Notes: a model not told the origin generated them from the letters alone. Positions 35,446-44,613 are shown, counted from the stretch's first letter. The stretch is DNA of 64,000 bases from Streptomyces coacervatus (GCF_029223485.1 NZ_JARHTP010000024.1:62001-126000); one strand, 5' to 3'. Numbers and translations: made by a program.

Positions 35446-35652
35446 CTAGCGCACTCTGCTGTAGCCGTAGACTCCCTTCACTCTGCGGTCGAGGTATGTG
35501 CCTTTGCTGGATGCGTTGATGAACCCGATGTACACGTGCTCCGGAACGTGGCGATACTGGTACACGCCGCCGCTGTGGAACTCAACCTCCAGGATTCCGT
35601 CCGCGTATCCGACCGATCGGACGTTGGACGAGCGGACCGTTGTGCGTTCCAT
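35446..35652 (-). CDS. KTSC-domain protein
   Basis: 68 residues, essentially one KTSC domain, a small fold often found alone or fused to lysyl-tRNA-synthetase-like and phage proteins. Motifs: SSNVRSVGYADGILEVEF, FHSGGVYQYRHVPEHVY, and the name-giving NASSKGTYLDRRVKGVY. ATG 35652 has AAAGGA 7 nt upstream. It lies 25 bp after the four-TM gene on the same strand and may be in that operon. Its biochemical role is unknown; nucleic-acid binding has been suggested for the family. Confidence 0.88.
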   Translation of the reverse strand: MERTTVRSSNVRSVGYADGILEVEFHSGGVYQYRHVPEHVYIGFINASSKGTYLDRRVKGVYGYSRVR

Positions 35653-35677
35653 GAGAGTTTCCTTTCGCGTCGCGCTG

Positions 35678-36445
35678 TCACGGCACCGTGCTTGTGGGGT
35701 CAGGGGCCTGGGCCTCGTCCTGCAACGTCACCGCGGCGTGGAGGAGTTCATGGGCGTACCGGTTGGCGGCATCCTGTACCCGCTTCGAGGACGGCAGGAG
35801 GAACCAGCCGATGAGGCAGAGCAGGCAGGCTGTCAGGCCGAAGAGGTTTCCCGCCGAGATCTGCGGTCGGTCTATCACTGGCGCGAGCCACATCATGTAG
35901 CTCGCCAGGGCGAGTGCAGACAGCAGGCCGATGCCTCGGGCTGGCCAGCGCAGGCCGTAGATGTTGCGTTCGTAGCCGTAGTTGCGGTTCTCGTTGAACA
36001 GAAGAGCGAACCTCTCCTTGTCCCGGGTGCGGTCGCGTACACGCTTGATGGCCAACTTGATCGCGTTGTCGGCCTTGGCCTTGTCCCGTCGCTCGGCACG
36101 CAAGGAGGGCAGAGCGACCCCGGAGACGGCTTCAACTGCCCTGCGCCACAGCTGCCGTTGGGCCTCGTCGTCGCTGGGCGCGTCGAGTCTCAACCATGCG
36201 ATCGTCGGCGGGCCGCCCCAGCTGTCCCACAGTTGCTGTTCTACCGCCCTGCCGAAGTTCCGCACCGCGCCGGCGATCAATACGGGGCCCGCCCCCGCCA
36301 GGGCGAGCGTCCCGATGGCATAGGAGACCGCAGGTATCTGACGCAGTCCCAGCACGGCGAACAGGACGATGAGGGGCAGTATCGCAAGGAGGCCGGGGAC
36401 CAGCCGGGCGCGTCGCTCGTAGTCATCGAGGAAGAGCATGCTCAC
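35678..36445 (-). CDS. Four-TM membrane protein with central cytosolic helical domain
   Basis: 255 residues. TM1 (about 15-35) and TM2 (about 40-60), a soluble helical domain of about 105 residues with many charges (RAERRDKAKADNAIKLAIKR), then TM3 (about 170-190) and TM4 (about 198-218), and a short tail. The 2+2 topology with a cytosolic middle is common among membrane effectors of conflict systems. Starts by a GTGA overlap with the stop of the MBL gene, so they are cotranslated. No named family recognised. Confidence 0.72.
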   Translation of the reverse strand: MSMLFLDDYERRARLVPGLLAILPLIVLFAVLGLRQIPAVSYAIGTLALAGAGPVLIAGAVRNFGRAVEQQLWDSWGGPPTIAWLRLDAPSDDEAQRQLWRRAVEAVSGVALPSLRAERRDKAKADNAIKLAIKRVRDRTRDKERFALLFNENRNYGYERNIYGLRWPARGIGLLSALALASYMMWLAPVIDRPQISAGNLFGLTACLLCLIGWFLLPSSKRVQDAANRYAHELLHAAVTLQDEAQAPDPTSTVP

Positions 36446-37554
36446 GCACCTCCGTCGTCCTCCACCGCCGGGTGGAAGGGGAGGGGCTGCGCGGGACTGT
36501 TGCCAGAGCGGGCCGGGGAGTCGTGGCTGTACAGGAGCGATACTCCCTGGGTCGCGTAGACCGGGTAGCCGCGCCGCAGGAAGGCGTTGGTCACCTTCTT
36601 CGCGGGGTGACGGTTGTCGGGGTTCTTCTTAGGCGCCGAGACGCACGCGATCCCGCGCGTGACATCCTCCACTGCCGGGCCCAGCAGCCGGTCGAGTACC
36701 GTCGGACCGACGTTGTTGCGGCTGCCGTGGTGTGGCACCTGCGCGAAGCGAAGGTCGCCGGGGGCGAATCCGCTCTCCTCAAGTTCATCCAGTACGGAGG
36801 TGAGTGCGGGGATCCCGGCGTCCCCCGTCAGCAGCAGCTTCCTGCCGTCGACTTCGAACAGGGAGACCACGCTGGCGTTGTTGGTGGGAGTGGTCGTGCC
36901 GTCGTCGCGCAGCGTCTCGTGGAGCCATGTCTCCGGGACCAGCTTCTTCGCCGCCTCCAGCATTTTGCGCACGACGGCCTCGCAGGCGAGCTGGGCCGCG
37001 GATTTGACGGCCTGCCCGACGAGTTCCGTCAGGAGCTGTTCGTAGTACGTCTCGGAGGGGCCGAGCACGCTGAAGCTGCCGTCTTTGGTGCCGATGCCGG
37101 CGAACGGCTCGACGACCTCGACATCTCGCTCCCGGGCGATGGCCTCCAGCTCCATCGCCGCCTCGAGCATTCGGCGCGCTGGATCGTTCAGCTTCTCGCG
37201 CCAGAACGTGGAGGTGCGGGCACGCTCCATCTCTGCCGAGTGCTCCCAGGGAAGATGCATGAGGAGCTGGCCGACACACATCTTCTCCAGCACCGTCTTC
37301 AGGCCGCAGATGTGGTCCTGGTCCGTATGTGTGGACACCACGATATCGATGCGGTCGGTGACGTAGTACTTCTTGATGTGCTCGACCAGGGCGTCACCGC
37401 AGTCGGTGTACCCACCGTCGATGACCATGACGGTCTGCTCTGCGCGCACTCCCCGGAGGTTGCCGAAACGGAGGGCGATGGCGTCGCCGCCCTTGGACTC
37501 CTCCCCCACCGGGAGAAGATCGATCTCGTATCCCACTGTGGTTCCTTGACTCAC
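36442..37554 (-). CDS. ComEC-like metallo-beta-lactamase-fold hydrolase
   Basis: 370 residues. MBL motifs: MVIDGGYTDCGDA, STHTDQDHICGL (HxDxDH metal site, as in ComEC-type enzymes), LLLTGDAG, and PHHGSRNNVG. An insertion of about 130 helical residues (120-250) separates the halves. GTG 37554 has AAGG 5 nt upstream. It has no membrane segments of its own and is coupled to the four-TM protein. Solo ComEC-like hydrolases of this kind occur in bacterial defence loci; nuclease or phosphodiesterase activity is likely but unproven. Confidence 0.85.
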   Translation of the reverse strand: MSQGTTVGYEIDLLPVGEESKGGDAIALRFGNLRGVRAEQTVMVIDGGYTDCGDALVEHIKKYYVTDRIDIVVSTHTDQDHICGLKTVLEKMCVGQLLMHLPWEHSAEMERARTSTFWREKLNDPARRMLEAAMELEAIARERDVEVVEPFAGIGTKDGSFSVLGPSETYYEQLLTELVGQAVKSAAQLACEAVVRKMLEAAKKLVPETWLHETLRDDGTTTPTNNASVVSLFEVDGRKLLLTGDAGIPALTSVLDELEESGFAPGDLRFAQVPHHGSRNNVGPTVLDRLLGPAVEDVTRGIACVSAPKKNPDNRHPAKKVTNAFLRRGYPVYATQGVSLLYSHDSPARSGNSPAQPLPFHPAVEDDGGA

Positions 37555-38437
37555 AGGCGCCTTGGCGCATCACACGAAGAAGCGGCCCTCGCACCCATGT
37601 GCAGTCGGCCAACTATCAACACAGAGTAGCCATCCAGGCCGGGCAGATCATCACGCTCCGTCAAACCCTGGGCAGATAAAGGGAGTGGATCACCACCTCG
37701 GCGTGACCATTCGTGATCACTTCTGTCGCGTGGTGACCGTCTGTACCTCATGTTTCAACTGCCGCAGGAAGGCCGCCCTTCCCTCGGGAAAACGTCAGCT
37801 CGGATGGGCTGCCCGGACGTTCAGCGATGACTTGGTCGCATTGAGCGACGCAGTCCACGTTTTCAGAGGACCAGCGAGGCTGGCCCCGTACATTCACATG
37901 CCGGTATCACATTCGCCGTACCGAAGTTCAACCGCGAAGGTTTTCTGAGCGGTTGAGGAAGAGGGCGACGCAGCACGTGGCCGGTCGTCTGCGCATGTTC
38001 CCGCTGCCAGGACGGGCATGACACGGCACCCGCGCTTTTCCGCCCCTGCGAAGACCCGACGGCTGGTCCGACCGGTCGAGATCAAATAACTCAAGGGATG
38101 GGTCTGCGGCCGCTCTTGGGGCGCCAACATGCGAGGAAGGAGGAAGCCAAGATGGCGACTGAGACGTGGCGGGCGGGCCGCTGAGGGACGTCAGGCCACG
38201 TCGGAGGTGAGCCGCGACGCGCAGTTGCCTCCAGACACGTCGCACGTCGTGCACGGTTCCGGTCTCAGCACACAGAGTGTCCGACCCCAGTCGGCGGCAT
38301 CACCCGGCTCCACGCCACCGTCGCCGAAAGCCGGTCAGTACAAGTCGCGCACCTTCTCAGCCCGGCGCCGCGGGGCCAGTCACACCCTCGGATGGGCAGC
38401 CCCGTAACCGCACGGATTCACCCTCTGTTGGCCCTGC
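37555..38437. other. 883-bp region without a convincing gene
   Basis: Lower-quality open frames on both strands, none with recognisable domains or good starts. It probably holds the promoter of the MBL operon at its left edge. I found no transposase relic, RNA gene or strong repeat here. Confidence 0.4.
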
Positions 38438-38635
38438 ATGGACGATGATCTGCTCGATGCCGACTACACCATGCCGGAGGTGACCGAGCCACGCCTGGCG
38501 CTGTTCACGCTGTCCGAGGCACACCAACTGCTGGATGTCCTGCACCATTTCAGCGCCGCAGATCACGTTTGGGGTGCCCAGGCCCGCCGCCTCGCGGCAG
38601 AACTGGCGGCGCGCGTCCCCTCACGCGAGCCGTAA
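38438..38635 (+). CDS. Small hypothetical protein
   Basis: 65 residues, acidic N-terminus (MDDDLLDADYTMPEVTEP) and a helical amphipathic body (LFTLSEAHQLLDVLHHFS, WGAQARRLAAELAARV). The composition is protein-like and resembles short conserved Streptomyces proteins, but no family name is known to me. It is followed 63 bp later by another small gene on the same strand. Confidence 0.5.
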   Translation: MDDDLLDADYTMPEVTEPRLALFTLSEAHQLLDVLHHFSAADHVWGAQARRLAAELAARVPSREP

Positions 38636-38698
38636 ACCGCACCCGCTGGTGACGGCTGCCCGTGTCCTCACCTCCAACGAGGTACAGAGGCCGTCCTC

Positions 38699-39151
38699 GT
38701 GCTGGATGGACGACGTGCAGGCAAGCGCTGTGGGCGCGACGATGGCGGCGTGTCCAATCCCAGTGCGGCGCCCAGTCCACAGACCGTGCAGATCCCCGAA
38801 CGCGCTCACGCGGTCGGACCAGGCTGGCGACAGTTGCTGGATCATCTGCACCACCAGATCCATGCGATCGCGCCCGGCTACCGTCTCGTCGATCTCACGG
38901 AAAAGCTCGGCGGCCTGCGCCTGCACGTGGAGAATCCGGGAGGCACCACCGACACGCTGCACTCTCTGATCGACTCCGCCCGGACGGAGTCGGTGCGCAC
39001 ATGCGAGTTCTGCGGCGCGCCGGGCCGCATCCGCACCCGCAACGACCGCCTGGGCGGATGGCGCAAGACCGTGTGCGACACCTGCCACAGCGCCTGGTCC
39101 GCCCACCGTCTCATGATCGTTCACGGCGTGGTGCGCGCCCGCGACCGCTGA
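38699..39151 (+). CDS. Conserved hypothetical protein with zinc-ribbon-like C-terminus
   Basis: 150 residues from GTG 38699 (GAGG 8 nt upstream); GTG 38750 is an alternative. Core: GPGWRQLLDHLHHQIHAIAP, a tract around EKLGGLRLHVENPGG, and a cysteine set TCEFCGAPGRIR then CDTCHSAW, i.e. CxxC pairs that could hold one zinc ion. This type of small protein recurs in Streptomyces accessory regions. Function unknown. Confidence 0.65.
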   Translation: MLDGRRAGKRCGRDDGGVSNPSAAPSPQTVQIPERAHAVGPGWRQLLDHLHHQIHAIAPGYRLVDLTEKLGGLRLHVENPGGTTDTLHSLIDSARTESVRTCEFCGAPGRIRTRNDRLGGWRKTVCDTCHSAWSAHRLMIVHGVVRARDR

Positions 39152-39300
39152 CTGACATGTCAACGGAGAGCGGATGGTGCGGCTCTTCTGTAAGGGGGTG
39201 CGTGCAGTACCGGGCTGGCCGCCCCTTGCCTTCGGCTGCTCCATCGCCCCGGGCGAGGTCCTGGAACCACAAGACGGGGCAGTCCGGCGGGATTGAGCGC

Positions 39301-39819
39301 CTACCGATCTCCGTCCTCGTCATCCTCGTCGATGAGGAAGCCCCGCATCGGCGTGGGCGCCTCCGACAGCACCTCACCCCCAGACTGCCCTGTGTTGTGA
39401 TCCGCGGTGGGCGGCAGGTCCAGCGGGGCGGGCTCGCGCGTCAGGATGTCGGGCAGGCGTTTGACCAGCACTCCTTGGTCTGCGAGTAGGTCAGCCTTCA
39501 TGCTGCCGTGCGCACGCAGGACCGCGGCGATCGCGTGGTGCATGTGGCTGCGGCCGTCACGGTGGAGGAGGGCCGCTGGGCCCTGGATGATGGCCTCGCG
39601 CTGTTCGGTGGCTGCCGTCTCACGCAGAGTGCGGGAGGTGAACCACTCTACGAACACCGCGCCGTCCTCCGCGTCAGTGACGACGACGCCGTGGGCACGG
39701 TCACGCTCGGCGGTGTCCGATCCGGGCAGGCCGACGCTGGCGAGGACGCGCCGTACCTCCTCTGCCAGCGGCTTGGGGCGCGGGGGCTTGCGGCGAAGGG
39801 GGGCAGTCTCATCGGTCAT
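39301..39819 (-). CDS. Hypothetical protein
   Basis: 172 residues. N-terminal basic stretch (PLRRKPPRPKPLAEEVRRVL), a middle with GVVVTDAEDGAVFVEWFTS and a helical tail region (HHAIAAVLRAHGSMKADLLA), ending in an acidic DEDDEDGD tail. Protein-like composition. No family recognised and no operon partner on either side. Confidence 0.5.
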   Translation of the reverse strand: MTDETAPLRRKPPRPKPLAEEVRRVLASVGLPGSDTAERDRAHGVVVTDAEDGAVFVEWFTSRTLRETAATEQREAIIQGPAALLHRDGRSHMHHAIAAVLRAHGSMKADLLADQGVLVKRLPDILTREPAPLDLPPTADHNTGQSGGEVLSEAPTPMRGFLIDEDDEDGDR

Positions 39820-40391
39820 GCGCGAGGACCTTACCGCCCTGCGCTGAAATGCGAGCCGGGCAGGCTGGCGCGAAGGGTGCCCTGGGATGGAAACCTCCTG
39901 GTCAAGCGGCAGGCCGGGGGTAACGGCCGACCAATGCAGAGGTCGAAGGGGACCAGGTCGGTACGGTGGTTGCCGCGGGCGTAGTGACGCAGGCGGGCAG
40001 TGGCGTGGCGGGGCCTCAACATCCCAGAGAGTGAAGATTCTCGGGTCTGCAGCGGACGGAGTTCCCTCCTCGGCAGCCTCAGATGATCATCATGGCGGCG
40101 CCGCGCTGATGACGGCCTGCCATTCCAGTACCGGGCAGGCGGCGACCAGCAGCTTGTCCAGCCCCTCCGCCCCGCCCAAGGCGACGCGGAGTTCCGCTTC
40201 TGCGTGGACGAAGAAGTCGCCCTGCAGCTCACGCAGTGGGCACAGCCGTTGGACATTCCGTTCGCGCATCGCCTTGCTGTCGCGGCTCGGAATGGTCGCG
40301 GCCAGGCTCCCCCTGACCGTGCTGCTGGAGCAGGCGCTGGATTGAGGTGGCATAGCCACGTCAGCCGTCAGGTCCGTGGCGCCTGCGGGGG
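39820..40391. other. Mostly non-coding region, one doubtful small ORF
   Basis: 572 bp. A minus-strand frame at 40090-40269 (59 residues, MRERNVQRLCPLRELQG then AEAELRVALGGAEGLDKLL) has a protein-like composition but no clear ribosome site or known relatives; I do not call it. Nothing else is supported. Confidence 0.35.
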
Positions 40392-40634
40392 TCACAGCCG
40401 GTCGGGACGTGTCTGGTCCTCGGTGTGGGTGGTGCGGGTGTGAGGGTCAGGCGCGCGGTGCCCGTACAGCCGGTGGGGTGCTTCGTCGGGGTGGCGTTGT
40501 ACCCGGGCGCGGCGCCAGGCGGCATCGAAGGTGGGGGCCGCGGTGTGCTCGCGGCGGGCGCGGCGCATCAGCCTCAGAGCGTGCCAGCTGGTGAGGGGGG
40601 ACAGCAGGCAGCGCAGCAGGGTGGTGGAGGTCAT
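40392..40634 (-). CDS. Small basic protein, last gene of the NLR-like operon
   Basis: 80 residues, rich in arginine and histidine (LRLMRRARREHTAAP), with a hydrophobic N-terminus (TTLLRCLLSPLTSW). Starts by an ATGA overlap with the previous stop, which is the main reason to accept it. Function unknown. It completes a chain of four tightly packed minus-strand genes beginning at 44032. Confidence 0.5.
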   Translation of the reverse strand: MTSTTLLRCLLSPLTSWHALRLMRRARREHTAAPTFDAAWRRARVQRHPDEAPHRLYGHRAPDPHTRTTHTEDQTRPDRL

Positions 40635-41386
40635 GGGCCGGGGATGGCGCTGGCGGGGGTCGGCGTGTTCTCGAGGAGTTCTTCGATCTTGTCCGCGTGT
40701 GCGGGCTGGCGGGCGCCGCGCATGGCGTCGGCGAGGAGCTGCAGGAGCATGCGCTTTTGCTCGTGGCGGGGGAACTGGTCGAAGAAGTCCCGTACAACGG
40801 CGAGGACTTGGATTTCGAAGGGCTCTTCTTCGGAGCGGGGGTAGCGGGCGAGGCGCTGGGCGATGTCGGACAGGGTGTTGTCGTCCGGCAGGACGGCCAG
40901 GTCGGTGGTGGAGCTGGAAAGCAGCCAGGCCAGGAGGGCTGCGGGGTGGGCGAGCCGCTCGGCGAGTGCCTGGGTGCGCTGGCTTTCCAGGGTGTCGTTG
41001 ATGCCCTGGGTGCGGGCCGCGGTGAGGAGTTCGTTCACTGCGGCCTGGTCGTCCGGGGCCAGGGTGAGATGGGCGGCGGCCGTCACCTTGATGCCGGCGG
41101 CGGTGGTGCGGGGGATGCTCAGGTGTCGGTTGCAGGCGTCGCGGGCGGCGGGGAGGTCGGTGGGGTCCTGCTCGCGCAGGGCCTCGGCTGCGGCGGAGCG
41201 CAGGGCCTTTCGGATGTGGTTGGCCGTGAGGTCGGGGTCGTGGGCGCCGTCGGGTTCGGTGAGGAGCGTGGCGGTGATGAGGGCGGTGAAGTATATGCCG
41301 GGGCGGGAACTGCGCAGGAGGGCGGGAAAGTCGGTGACGCCTCGTCGCAGCGCGCGGCGTCGGGCTCGCCGGGTGGTGTGGGTCAT
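40631..41386 (-). CDS. Helical protein of unknown function in NLR-like operon
   Basis: 251 residues from ATG 41386, overlapping the NTPase stop as ATGA. N-terminus is strongly basic (RRARRRALRRG). The rest is alpha-helical with no membrane segment (LTANHIRKALRSAAAEALRE, FFDQFPRHEQKRMLLQLLAD). No family recognised. Close coupling with the NTPase suggests a partner in the same signalling system, perhaps a regulator of the NTPase/effector pair. Confidence 0.68.
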   Translation of the reverse strand: MTHTTRRARRRALRRGVTDFPALLRSSRPGIYFTALITATLLTEPDGAHDPDLTANHIRKALRSAAAEALREQDPTDLPAARDACNRHLSIPRTTAAGIKVTAAAHLTLAPDDQAAVNELLTAARTQGINDTLESQRTQALAERLAHPAALLAWLLSSSTTDLAVLPDDNTLSDIAQRLARYPRSEEEPFEIQVLAVVRDFFDQFPRHEQKRMLLQLLADAMRGARQPAHADKIEELLENTPTPASAIPGP

Positions 41387-43575
41387 GCGCTCTCCCGTCC
41401 GGCTCCGTTGAGCGAGGGGGCGGCGTCGGCGAGTGCGTGGGGGTGCGTGACGAGGGAGTCCGGCTGGCGAGGAGTCGACGCCGCCGGCGCCGGTTGCGGC
41501 GCGGTCGGGGTTTCGGGTGGATCGGCCTCGTGCGGCTTGGGGGGCTCCGGTGCCGGGGTGGTGCCGGCGCGCCGGTAGCTGATCATGAGGTGTTTGCGTA
41601 GGTCGATTACGGCGGCGGGGGTGTGGGCGTGGCCTTCGCGGCCCATGAGGAAGGCTGCCATGGGGCCGGTCATGAGGTGCTGGTCGATGACACGGTCGAG
41701 GATGCCGATGACGGCTTGCCGGTCGAGGGAAGCGTCGGCAACGGCCTGGGCCCAGTCGGTCAGGAGTGCTTCGGCGGGCTCGTCGAAGGCGGGTTCTTCC
41801 AGGACGGCGCACCAGCCGGCGGCGAGGTCGTCGGCGGTTGCGGGATCGGTCAGCGCGTTGGCGAGCAGGAGGGGGGCTGGCGATGGGTCGGCCTGGGGGG
41901 TGAGCAGGGCGATGAAGGCCCTGCGTCCGGCCCGGTAGCCTCGCTCGCCTTGTGCGGGGCCGTTTGTCCAGGCGGTGACCGCGCCCCAGACCTTCGGCAG
42001 GAGGCGGAGGTTGCAGGCCATGGCGCGCAGGGCCTGGGCTGCTTCGGTGACGGCCTGGTCGTGACGCGGCCGGTCCATGACCCAGCGCAGGCAGGTCAGG
42101 GCCTGGCGTGGGTAGAGGGAGGCGAACTCGCCCTGGCAGGCGACGGCTGCAACCGTGGCGGTGCCCTCCGCGGGGTTCGATGCCCAGGTCCGCAGCCGGG
42201 CGCGGACGTCCGAGCCCAGGGTGGGGTGTCGGGCGGCGGTGGCGAGCATGGTGGCGGCGGCCCGTTGACCTGGTGAGCCAGCCCGGGCCCAGGGCTGGGT
42301 GATGTCGAGGGGTTTGAGGTCGTGCTCGGCGACAGCGAGGTCGACCAGAAGCCCGGCGAGGGCGTCGATACGGGGTGCGGCTGGGCCCTTGGGCATGGTG
42401 AGCTGCTGGATCCACTCCAGCAGCGGCTGCTGGGCGTCGCTGAGCTGGCGCCACACGTAGCGCAGCACGGCATCCGGGTAGCCGGGCAGGTGGTCGAAGC
42501 TGACGCGCTGGGCCTCGACTTTGGCTTGCACCCTCTCCAGGCGGGTGGCGAGGGCAGGCGCGGTGAGGATGTCGGTGATGGCGCGGTCCTCGTCTTGCCG
42601 AAGGAGCATTCGGGCGGCCTTGAGGACATCGGTTGGGCTGTGCCCGTCCAGGACGATGGCCGCGAGCAGCAGGGCCCGGTCGTCGGCGCTGCCCTCGGTG
42701 TCGGTGAAGGTGGTCGCGACCAGGTGCTGCCATCCCGTCATCGCCTCCCGCGCCTTGCTCAGGGCGTCGGGTCGGGTGGCGTCGATGCGGCTGAGTGCGA
42801 CGGCGCGGCCCGCGGCCTCCCCCGGCGGCATGTCGGGCCGCAGCAGGTCCGTCAGTCCGCCGCTGTGCTGGCCGTCATGGCTGGCGAGCCAGCCGCTCTT
42901 GTCCGGGTCCGGGTAGAGGACGTTGAGGTGGCGTTCCAGTACCAGGTCCCCGCGGGGGGCTTCGGCGGTGACGGCGATGCGGCGCATCTGCGGGTCGTGT
43001 CCGCTCGGCCAGCCGGCTGCACCGGTGATGACGATGAGGCACGAGCCCCGCCGCCGCAGCGTGTCGGCGTGTCCGAGGATCTGCCGGGCGGCTGCGGGCG
43101 GGTCGCTCCAGGTGTCTCCCGCCACGTCGAAGATGTAGCCGTGGCCTGGTTCGTGGGGCAACAGGTCGGCCTCGGGGGCGTCCCAGTCGGGCAGGACATG
43201 CCTGAGTTGGAGCCGTCCTCGCGCTGAGTCCGCTGCGGAGCGCAGGAGGGCGAAGTCGGTCAGGGCCCGCAGGGCGGCGGCGGTCTTTCCGGTGCCGGGT
43301 GGGCCGCTGATGACAACGATCGGCTCGTCTTGGCGCAGCAGCTTCAGGACGTCATCGGCGGTCGTCAGCGGGGTGTTGGCGGGCGTGATTTTGACCCAGG
43401 CGCGGCGTACGGCTTTGATCTCGCCGTCCGTCACCGGGAATGTCGACAGTGTCGGGCGCTGGTGCAGGTTGATGTCGCCCGCCGCCTGGTAGACGGTGGA
43501 GTACGAGTTGCCGCTGGCACTGATCAGGGGCTGGGCGGGCGGGAGGCTGGCGGAGTGTGCGGTGGGAGACGTCAC
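41383..43575 (-). CDS. NLR-like P-loop NTPase with N-terminal RHIM/BASS-like amyloid motif
   Basis: 730 residues from GTG 43575. Residues 22-38, GNSYSTVYQAAGDINLH, have the N-x-Y-x3-Q-A-x-G pattern of bacterial amyloid signalling sequences similar to mammalian RHIM. Then a NTPase domain: Walker A SGPPGTGKTAAAL (91-98), IFDVAGD, and a Walker-B-like SCLIVITGAAG. The rest is a helical repeat region of about 400 residues (likely sensor) and a Pro-rich tail. NLR proteins of this layout recruit an effector bearing a matching motif; the neighbouring 43583-44032 gene is the obvious partner (7-bp gap). Confidence 0.72.
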   Translation of the reverse strand: MTSPTAHSASLPPAQPLISASGNSYSTVYQAAGDINLHQRPTLSTFPVTDGEIKAVRRAWVKITPANTPLTTADDVLKLLRQDEPIVVISGPPGTGKTAAALRALTDFALLRSAADSARGRLQLRHVLPDWDAPEADLLPHEPGHGYIFDVAGDTWSDPPAAARQILGHADTLRRRGSCLIVITGAAGWPSGHDPQMRRIAVTAEAPRGDLVLERHLNVLYPDPDKSGWLASHDGQHSGGLTDLLRPDMPPGEAAGRAVALSRIDATRPDALSKAREAMTGWQHLVATTFTDTEGSADDRALLLAAIVLDGHSPTDVLKAARMLLRQDEDRAITDILTAPALATRLERVQAKVEAQRVSFDHLPGYPDAVLRYVWRQLSDAQQPLLEWIQQLTMPKGPAAPRIDALAGLLVDLAVAEHDLKPLDITQPWARAGSPGQRAAATMLATAARHPTLGSDVRARLRTWASNPAEGTATVAAVACQGEFASLYPRQALTCLRWVMDRPRHDQAVTEAAQALRAMACNLRLLPKVWGAVTAWTNGPAQGERGYRAGRRAFIALLTPQADPSPAPLLLANALTDPATADDLAAGWCAVLEEPAFDEPAEALLTDWAQAVADASLDRQAVIGILDRVIDQHLMTGPMAAFLMGREGHAHTPAAVIDLRKHLMISYRRAGTTPAPEPPKPHEADPPETPTAPQPAPAASTPRQPDSLVTHPHALADAAPSLNGAGRESA

Positions 43576-43582
43576 GGCCCGG

Positions 43583-44032
43583 TCAGGCCTCCGTCGGGCG
43601 CGGCGGGGTGCCGTAGTTGATGCCGCCGCTGCCGGCGTCCAGGTTGCCGAGTGCTTGCACGACCTGGCTGTGGGTGTTGTGCTGCGCGCTCAGCAGCGGG
43701 CCCTGTGTGCTTGGCTCCGGTGTGTCGTCGGGCAGCAGAGCGCGCAGTTCGTCCGCCATGTCGGGGAAGCGGTCGAGATAGGCCGCCAGTTGAAGGACCA
43801 GGCGGCTCTCCAGGCGTCGCCTCTCCTCGCTGTCGGGATTGTCCGCCCCGCGGGCCAGGGTCTGTGCCGCTTCGTCGAACAGGGCCAGCTGCCGGTCGGC
43901 TGCTTGTCCGTCGCGGTGCAGGAAGCGGGCGAACGCGCCCCGGATCGCATCCCATCCTCCGCGGACCATCTCCGTCACCAGTGCGGTCACACCCTGACTT
44001 GCCACGGCCATGACATCAAACTCGGCGTCCAA
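43583..44032 (-). CDS. Bell-like effector with C-terminal amyloid motif
   Basis: About 149 residues. TTG 44032 is chosen because AGGGGG lies 6 nt upstream and gives MDAEF, matching the MEAEL start of the paralogue at 45869; GTG 44047 is an alternative. Residues 1-105 are alpha-helical (VTALVTEMVRGGWDAIRGAF). The C-terminus has NTHSQVVQALGNLDAG, an amyloid-like motif related to that of the adjacent NTPase. Bell-domain proteins are bacterial relatives of fungal HeLo/HET-S membrane-disrupting effectors, so it may kill the cell on activation. The assignment is by architecture and paralogy. Confidence 0.62.
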   Translation of the reverse strand: MDAEFDVMAVASQGVTALVTEMVRGGWDAIRGAFARFLHRDGQAADRQLALFDEAAQTLARGADNPDSEERRRLESRLVLQLAAYLDRFPDMADELRALLPDDTPEPSTQGPLLSAQHNTHSQVVQALGNLDAGSGGINYGTPPRPTEA

Positions 44033-44345
44033 CGCGTCCCCCTGCACGTGCTCGCGGATGTGACGACAACTGCGTCATCAGCGTGCGAAGAGATCATCGC
44101 GCCCACAACCCCGAAAGCCACATTTGACGGAAACCAGCGTAAGGGCGCCTATGGAGAGCCAGTTCGTGACTGCATATGAATTAGGCCGCACAGGGAGATC
44201 TGTGCATGCAAAACGGGCAGCGCAACCTCGCTGCAGGTCAGCCGTTCGAACGGTTCCGGTCCCGACCTCTTGCAGCGATGTCCGGCATGCATTGACCGCC
44301 GGGTGTACCGGGAATGACGCAAAGCCGACGGCGGGGTGGCTGCGC

Positions 44346-44483
44346 CGTCCCGGCTGATCTACCGGCCGCGCTCACCGCAAGCACATGGGCACGGGACGCG
44401 ACAGCTTCTCCCGGCGTAACTGCCGCGACCTGGTCGTGCACGCCCACATCCAGCTCAAAGTCCCCATCGTCCTGATCTGGGAC
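44346..44483 (+). pseudogene. IS630-type transposase fragment
   Basis: Plus-strand pieces RLIYRPRSPQ (one frame) and DSFSRRNCRDLVVHAHIQLK then VPIVLIWD (another frame) match the middle of IS630-like transposases up to the second aspartate. The fragment ends abruptly at 44483, where TGTGAGAATGACAGTG begins, so later DNA seems to have cut it. No ends remain. The 313 bp between the Bell-like gene and this relic show nothing else. Confidence 0.6.
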
Positions 44484-44613
44484 TGTGAGAATGACAGTGT
44501 CCCGTTCGGATCACGGCCTGGCTCGGTCTGGGACTGACCTTGGTGTCCAGAGAATTGATCTGTCGGCCGTGGTGCGAGCGGGACGTGCCGGCACTCGGCG
44601 AACGGACGTGTTC

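Noticed and set aside
40090..40269. 59-residue minus-strand ORF
   Set aside because: Composition is acceptable, but there is no ribosome site, partner or recognised homology; left uncalled.
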